A stretch of 64,000 bases of DNA from Echinometra lucunter (taxonomy: Eukaryota > Echinodermata > Echinoidea > Camarodonta > Echinometridae), in contig CM057151.1 of NCBI GenBank assembly GCA_029962745.1, positions 1 through 64,000 of the forward strand. The letters are read 5' to 3'. Both the position numbers and the translations under genes were made by a program. The number at the start of each line of letters is the position of its first letter. Positions within the stretch are counted from its first letter, which is position 1. Below are positions 57,371 through 64,000 of this stretch, piece after piece. The notes below the pieces were generated by a model, which had not been told where the DNA came from, made no database searches, and worked only from the letters and a program-made list of their open reading frames with translations.

Positions 57371-60300
57371 GGGTTGTGTACTATACTTATTCACAGTAAC
57401 ACTGGGCGTATCAAGCTTGCCTGCCATACCAGCACCAGTCCGAGATCTTATGTCAGGCATTATGATTCTTTACGATGAAAGAGGTACAATAAAAGTACAA
57501 AATATGTCTAGCAAGTTTCACTTACAGACCATATTCCAAAGCGCCCTCTACATAATATACTTCTATTGAGTTATTACATTTTACCTCTCCCCCCCCCCCC
57601 CCTTCCAGTGTTCCACTGTCCTACATGCACATGATAATTAACAAGTTCTTTCTTGAAAAGATGTTCTTAAATAACTACCGGGTTAACACTTTCACTCCTT
57701 TTCAGAACCTTGCACACCTTACAAGTGGTCTATTTCTTCAACTAGAAATTGTGATAGGATTGGATGATATTTAGAATTTAAATTACTCCTGATTGGGGTA
57801 ACAAAATGTCTCAATTATGAGCAGTGATATATAATTTACTAAGCTGTGATTGCCCTCTGAGTTTGAGAAAAGGCCTGATCACTTAGCGATTGAAGTGATG
57901 TCATACTAGATGGTAGCCAATTTGGTTTTTTCTATGACAGAAGTCCATTTTAAACAGGTCCTCAAATACAATCTACATATTGTAGATCAACAGCTGCTCA
58001 CATCGCAATATCTTTCGAAATTTATTTGTAAGATGAGCGTGGTCTATTTTGATCACATACTAGTACCTGATTCTCAAAAAAAAAAACACCAACAACAACA
58101 CAAAACCAGACGGTAACATTTGTTGGAAGATTTTATTCCCAAATATCATTATGTGACATTTAATTATGGGAACATTTAACAATATACTTTTCACCTTCAT
58201 TTGGAAAGCAGACATATTTTGTATGTTGTTATGAGTGCACATTATATCACTATCTTTTTTTACTCGCAAATTTATTCATAAAGTCTACCACCTCATGTAG
58301 TAATTAGAAGTGGACATAGCATAATTCACAAAAACAAAGAGGAGTGTATACACATGGGCAGGTTCTCATTCTGTGTATTCTGTACAACATTACAAATCCA
58401 TGATTGACAACAAAATTTCAAACATATGTGATGTTTATTTGATCAAAATTGGTTAATTAATGACTGAAATATCAAAGAAATAAACATTTCAGTTTTGTGC
58501 GAGGGTACTGGTTGAAAAGTCACTGACATGTAGAACCGATGAGATTTCTATCTATTTGACATGTATACGAAGCACAGTGCACAGCTTTACAGGAACTACC
58601 GGTGTGAGTGCCAGTAGCGTAGCGTAAAAAGTAGTGGTCGATATAATGATATTTGAATTATTTTACTGAAAAGTCACCAGAAATCATAAGTGGAATATCA
58701 GGTGATCTCTCTATTGGATCTTTTTATGGAATCTTAGACAATATGAGACTATTTTCAATCAGCTTCATGCCACTTTTCCTTTTGCTATCACTTCTGAATC
58801 TTATCTACGGTAAAAAGGTTCGAGTATGCATCATCACTCTGTTTAAATTTGATTGCTTATACGTGCATGTACAAGTTGCATTGGAATACAATTTTGTTCT
58901 GACTCTCTCTTCATAGTAATCTATCAAAAAAAAAACTTAACCTATAATAATGCTTCCTGGTGTACTACTTCATTAGGACGCACTTTTTACTGGTGTCTAC
59001 AAGCCATTGGCTGAATGGCTTCAGATCGAGCTTTGAGAAGATCCCAGTGCTGTTATGAGATTTTTAATTACCTTATATCAGGCATATACCTTCCTATGAG
59101 CTGTAATAAGTTCATCTGCAGAAAAAAACTGAAATTTAATCCGAGATTTCTGAACATTTTAATGTGCAGCTCTGAAATTTGTACACTAGTGATTGATGTT
59201 TGTACACGGCACATTTGCACAAAATGTCCGAGGTTGCATGATAGAGAAAAGTTTTTAATGCTTGGCAATTTGTGCATAAATTACTGAAGTGGTTAAAGGG
59301 ACTGCATAGGAATGATAAGAATGGTAGGAATGGTCAGATTTTTTAGCTGCAAGCTCTCACTGTGTTTGTATGCCATTAGAAAGTAACTTTAGAATGATGA
59401 CAAAAATGAAATTTTAGGAGCTTTAAAAATGACGGCATATTCCCACAATCCGTCATCTAAAATCTAAACACCTTTTCTTTTCTGTCTCATAATTTGTGTG
59501 TGTGTGGGGGGGGGGGGGGGGGGGAGGAGGGGGCCTGGAAAAATGCTCCAGCAAACTTCCTCCAGTTGAACGAAGTATGATCTTTTTCATTGGAAAGGTG
59601 TTTAATCTTAGTTTTACGATATATGTAGTATATATATTACCAAATGACAATCATGTAAGAATTAATTGTTGCAAGAACTAATTTGTACCTTTAATAGCTA
59701 GAAGTGCTTACATTTACCCAGGATCAGTTGGGAATGGGAGCTATAACACAAACCATGGGGTACAAATCCATACAGAACCATTGATATGAAATTGGATCAG
59801 CAGTTGCTCATCTCAGACACATCATGCCTAATATGATCAAAAATAATGCCAGAAATTTCATATTTTTTGACAGACTTATTTTTCTGACTTATCTGCTTGG
59901 AAACCACAAAATGCGCCAAAAACATGCAAAAGGCTGAGAATCTACACTGAAAACAAAAGATGGTCAAATGACTAAAAAGATTAGTCATTCACTACGTCTT
60001 ATTTGACTAAGAAATAATTAGTCATTTGTTCTCAAACTGACTAATTTTAATTAGTTAATCAAATTATGTCTTATTTGAGTAATCCTGGAAATAATTAGTA
60101 TGGCATGAGAAAGAATTGGTCCGTAAATAGTCCTACACGGAAATCAGTTAGTCTTACATTAGTCTTTCATTAGTATTTTTTTTTTTACTAATCATTATAA
60201 ATGATGACTTGACGTGGTGCTGAGGTAAGCTGTCAGTCATGGGAACTAATTTCACACATGCATATTCAAATTTTATATATACCTTTTAAAACAAAGGCGG

Positions 60301-60689
60301 TTCATGACAGCCTGTCATAGGCTGTCATAGGCTTGACTGACATAGCAACAAGTAGTGTACGCAAACTTGATTCCAAGTTATTTTTGTAGTTAATAGACCT
60401 GTTTACTAACATATTCAAATTTTATGCATACCTTTCAATCATTGGTTGTTTTTGACAACCGGAAAGCTTGCCAAAGGCTTTCAAGACAGAGCAACAAGAT
60501 TAGTAATGTTACCCATGTAGGCAAGTACTATAGTGTTTGTTCTAAGGAATATCTCCTCATTAATTTGTCTATATAGTGCAGACGTCCGGTCCAGGTTTTC
60601 CTAAGATTATATAAACACTTTCCATTGGACTTCTCAATTAAACACAGGAATAATGCCTGCAGAAATAGGTAAAAATATCCCCTCAGGTA
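57371..60689. other. Spacer of the foldback element; no gene seen
   Basis: AT-rich, with no open frame above ~90 codons and no transposase motif. Contains a G19 tract (59506-59524), a cluster of TTAGTCA/TGACTAA motifs (59955-60180), and two ~145-bp-spaced copies of an ATATTCAAATTTTAT... block ending in GACATAGCAACAAG or GACAGAGCAACAAG (about 60265-60355 and 60408-60500). Confidence 0.7.
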
Positions 60690-63432
60690 GGCCTACAATA
60701 CGAAGAAATAAATTTTGGAACTCGCAAAATGCAGATTGGAACAGGTAAAATGCAACCAGAATAGAGGCAAGTGTGAAGTCAAGACATTGATACGATATTA
60801 TAGTCGAATCAATAGGCCTACATACGAGGAAAGAAATTTTGGAGCACGCAAAATGCAGATTGGAACAGGTAAAATGCAATAACTAAATGAAAGTATATTA
60901 TGTAGTTTGAAGAATACTATACAAAGATAGAAGTTTTGGAACTTGTAAAATGCAGATTGGAACAGTTAAAATGCAGTAACTAAATTGAGGCAAGTGTGAA
61001 GTCAAGACATTGATAGGATAGTCGAATCAATAGGCCTACAATACGAAGAAAGAAATTTTGGAACACGCACAATGCAGATTGGAACAGGTAAAATGCAATA
61101 ACTCAATGAAAGTATATTATGTATCTTAAAGAATACAATACAAAGATAGAAGTTTTGGAACTTGTAAAATGCAGATTGGAACAGGTAAAATGCAGTAACT
61201 AAATTGAGGCAAGTGTGAAGTCAAGACAGTATAGTCGAAACAATACAATACGAAGAAAGAAATTTTGGAACAGGTAAAATGCAGATTGGAACAGTTAAAA
61301 TGCAATAACTCAATGAAAGTATATTATGTAGTTTAAGAATACAATACAAAGATAGAAGTTGTGGAACTTGTAAAATGCAGATTGGAACAGGTAAAATACA
61401 GTAACTAAATTGAGGCAAGTGTAAAGTCAAGACATTGATACAGTGTAGTCGAATCAATACAATAGGAAGAAAGAAATATTGGAACAGGTAGAATGCAGAT
61501 TGGAACAGGTAAAATGCAATAACTCAATAAAAGTATATTATATAGTTTAAAGAATACAATACAAAGATAGATGTTTTGGAACTTGTAAAATGCAGATTGG
61601 AAGAGGTAAAATGCAGTAACTAAATTGAGGCAAGTGTGAAGTCAAGACAGTATAGTCGAAACAATACAATACGAAGAAAGAAATTTTGGAACAGGTAAAA
61701 TGCAGATTGGAACAGTTAAAATGCAATAATTCAATGAAAGCATATTATGTAGTTTAAGAAGTTGTGGAACTTGTAAAATGCAGATTGGAACTGGTAAAAT
61801 GCAGTAACTAAATTGAGGCAAGTGTAAAGTCAAGACATTGATACAGTGTAGTCGAATCAATACAATAGGAAGAAAGAAATATTGGAACAGGTAGAATGCA
61901 GATTGGAACAGGTAAAATGCAATAACTCAATAAAAGTATATTATATAGTTTAAAGAATACAATACAAAGATAGATGTTTTGGAACTTGTAAAATGCAGAT
62001 TGGAAGAGGTAAAATGCAGTAACTAAATTGAGGCATGTGTGAAGTCAAGACAGTATAGTCGAAACAATACAATACGAAGAAAGAAATTTTGGAACAGGTA
62101 AAATGCAGATTGGAACAGTTAAAATGCAATAATTCAATGAAAGCATATTATGTAGTTTAAGAAGTTGTGGAACTTGTAAAATGCAGATTGGAACTGGTAA
62201 AATGCAGTAACTAAATTGAGGCAAGTGTAAAGTCAAGACATTGATACAGTGTAGTCGAATCAATACAATAGGAAGAAAGAAATATTGGAACAGGTAGAAT
62301 GCAGATTGGAACAGGTAAAATGCAATAACTCAATAAAAGTATATTATATAGTTTAAAGAATACAATACATAGATAGATGTTTTGGAACTTGTAAAATGCA
62401 GATTGGAAGAGGTAAAATGCAGTAACTAAATTGAGGCATGTGTGAAGTCAAGACAGTATAGTCGAAACAATACAATACGAAGAAAGAAATTTTGGAACAG
62501 GTAAAATGCAGATTTGAACAGTTAAAATGCAATAACTCAGTGAAAGTATATTATGTAGTTTAAGAATACAATACAAAGATAGAAGTTTTGGAACTTGTAA
62601 AATGCAGATTGGAACAGGTAAAATGCAGTAACTAAATTGAGGCAAGTGTGAAGTCAAGACAGTAAAGTCGAATCAATACAGTACGAAGAAAGAATTTTTG
62701 GAACAGGTAGAATGCATATTGGAACAGTTAAAATGCAATAACTCAATAAAAGTATATTATGTAGTTTAAAGAATACAATACAAATATAGAAGTTTTGGAA
62801 CTTGTAAAATGCAGATTGGAACAGGTAAAATGCAGTAACTAAATTGAGGCAAACTTGTGTGAAGTCAAGACAGTATAGTCGAATCAATACAATGCGAAGA
62901 AAGGAATTTTGGAACTTGCAAAATGCAGATTGGAACAGGTAAAATGCAATTGATCAATGAAAGTATATTATGTAGTCAAAACAATACAATACCGCGATAG
63001 AAATTTTGGATCACGGAGAATGCAGATTTGAACTTTTAGGTTATTTTGTTGTGACTCTATTATTTTTGAACCATTCATCTCTCCACTGGAGACAGTGCAT
63101 GGTTCCCGAATGGTTCCAACGCAAATCTTGCGTGTTCTAATATTGGTATCGTTTGTATGGTATTTTTTGACGTCATACTTCATACGATTACTTGCATCAA
63201 TAATTTTTGCATTTTACTAGTTCCAATCCAAGCTGCATTCTTCGTGTTCCTCAAACTTCCATGCTAGGCCAAACAGGTAAGAAATTTGAATCTAATTCAG
63301 ATGAAGAGCTATGCAGTGAGCCGAGCGCCGCCATGGACTTATGCATATTCATTAGGGGCGGTCTTACCTAGTCGACATTTTCTTCACGTAGTGCCGTGCG
63401 CAGCCCGCTACTTGTTCCAAAATATTGCCTAC
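60690..63432 (-). repeat. Right arm of the foldback element
   Basis: Reverse complement of the left arm with about eleven tandem units. The marker GTGTGAAGTCAAGAC or GTGTAAAGTCAAGAC recurs near 60768, 60992, 61212, 61434, 61636, 61823, 62038, 62227, 62444, 62647 and 62862. A ~403-bp higher-order pair is nearly identical (about 61620-62022 versus 62023-62425). Outer unique domain ~62967-63432. Confidence 0.9.
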
Positions 63433-63443
63433 CCGGTTCTCAG

Positions 63444-64000
63444 ACACCGTCCTGACAAACCTGCTCGAAGTAGTTCGAAGGTTTCTCGGAAACAAGTTTC
63501 CTATGTCTCTCAGGTGTAGGCAGGGGGCTCCCTTTGGGATACCTCAATATCTGAAACTCGAATTAGGAGAAAGGTGACGTAAAAAAGAAAACACCTACAA
63601 AAGGATTGAGAGAGACTTTTCCGAGGGAATTAGTTTCACACAAACACGCATACTTATCATCGACAAGAAAATGATTTCCTCCTTAAATATGACAATTTTC
63701 TCTATGTTAGTAGGGTTGAATACAGGATAAGGAAAGGCAAAACAAAATGGGCTTTTAATGAGAAATTGGTGCTGATTAATCAAGATGATATAAATGATTG
63801 AATTACTAGACGTATATCGGGAACGTCTCCTATGCAATAATCATACGACCATGTTTGTCATGGGAATTTTCCCTGATGGTGCATTTAACAGGTTCGTATG
63901 TATACATATACACATAAAATACATCTATAACAGGGTTTCCTGTTGTATTCTGCTCTCCTCTTTCTTTCTCTTTTCCTTTTACTTCTCTTTAGTCATGTTA
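63444..64000. other. Unassigned right flank
   Basis: Unique-looking sequence beyond the foldback element. No exon, repeat or RNA recognised; a pyrimidine-rich stretch closes the window. Confidence 0.6.

Larger units (their letters stand above)
55149..63432. mobile_element. 8.3 kb foldback (TU/FB-like) element with tandem-repeat arms
   Basis: Two long inverted arms (55149 to ~57370, and ~60690 to 63432) enclose a ~3.3 kb spacer. The outermost ~467 bp of each arm is unique sequence, inverted between sides with only a few differences seen. The inner parts are tandem ~190-220-bp units on both sides. The element begins GTAGGCAATATTTTGG and ends with its reverse complement. The 11-bp CCGGTTCTCAG occurs directly at both edges (55138-55148, 63433-63443), consistent with a ~9-11-bp target duplication. 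No transposase frame is visible, so it is non-autonomous. The layout resembles TU elements of sea urchins and FB of Drosophila. Confidence 0.9.

Noticed and set aside
56315..62887. Repeated ~70-80-codon frames beginning MIRLHCINVL or similar
   Set aside because: Translations of the foldback tandem units, appearing as mirror images in both arms; no coding signal.

Overview
This 64 kb window is animal genomic DNA from a marine invertebrate deuterostome, most likely an echinoderm and plausibly a sea urchin. It is AT-rich, its genes are broken into many short exons with GT..AG introns, and it is dense in transposons and minisatellites. The echinoderm call is inference, based on deuterostome-type gene sequences, a Gmr1-like LTR element and a foldback element resembling sea-urchin TU elements.

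Two host genes lie tail to tail. On the + strand, positions 1-21742 hold the last 12 exons of a Rab escort protein gene (REP, CHM/CHML family). The spliced reading frame is 1206 nt with every intron phase matching, and the N-terminal part lies off the left edge. On the - strand, 54816 down to 30478 is a complete 14-exon gene for RAP1 (TERF2IP), the TRF2-interacting telomere protein. The model is 678 aa with an N-terminal BRCT domain, a Myb domain, a long charged linker and a C-terminal RCT domain. Neither protein appears as a single long open frame because the exons are short; both models were built from splice sites, phases and family resemblance.

Layout: 1-21.7 kb is REP exons and introns, with a 33-bp minisatellite array, a nested 52/57-bp and 41-bp array, LINE and SINE fragments and MITEs. 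From 21.7 to 30.5 kb is the intergenic stretch between convergent 3' ends, with a Helitron-like tandem-repeat element and a TTAA-flanked palindromic element that ends 54 bp beyond the RAP1 stop. From 30.5 to 54.8 kb is RAP1. Exon 9 is followed by a tandem array of nine in-phase splice donors, interrupted by a LINE insertion. Intron 1 carries a young 5.1 kb Gmr1-like LTR element with gag, protease and partial integrase but no reverse transcriptase. From 55.15 to 63.43 kb is an 8.3 kb foldback element with arms of tandem ~210-bp repeats, flanked by an 11-bp direct repeat, whose near end is 332 bp upstream of the RAP1 start codon. The last ~560 bp are unassigned.

The two host genes act in different processes (Rab prenylation and telomere protection), so their adjacency implies no shared pathway. 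The most unusual items are the foldback element at the RAP1 promoter, the RAP1 donor array, and the deleted Gmr1-like element.
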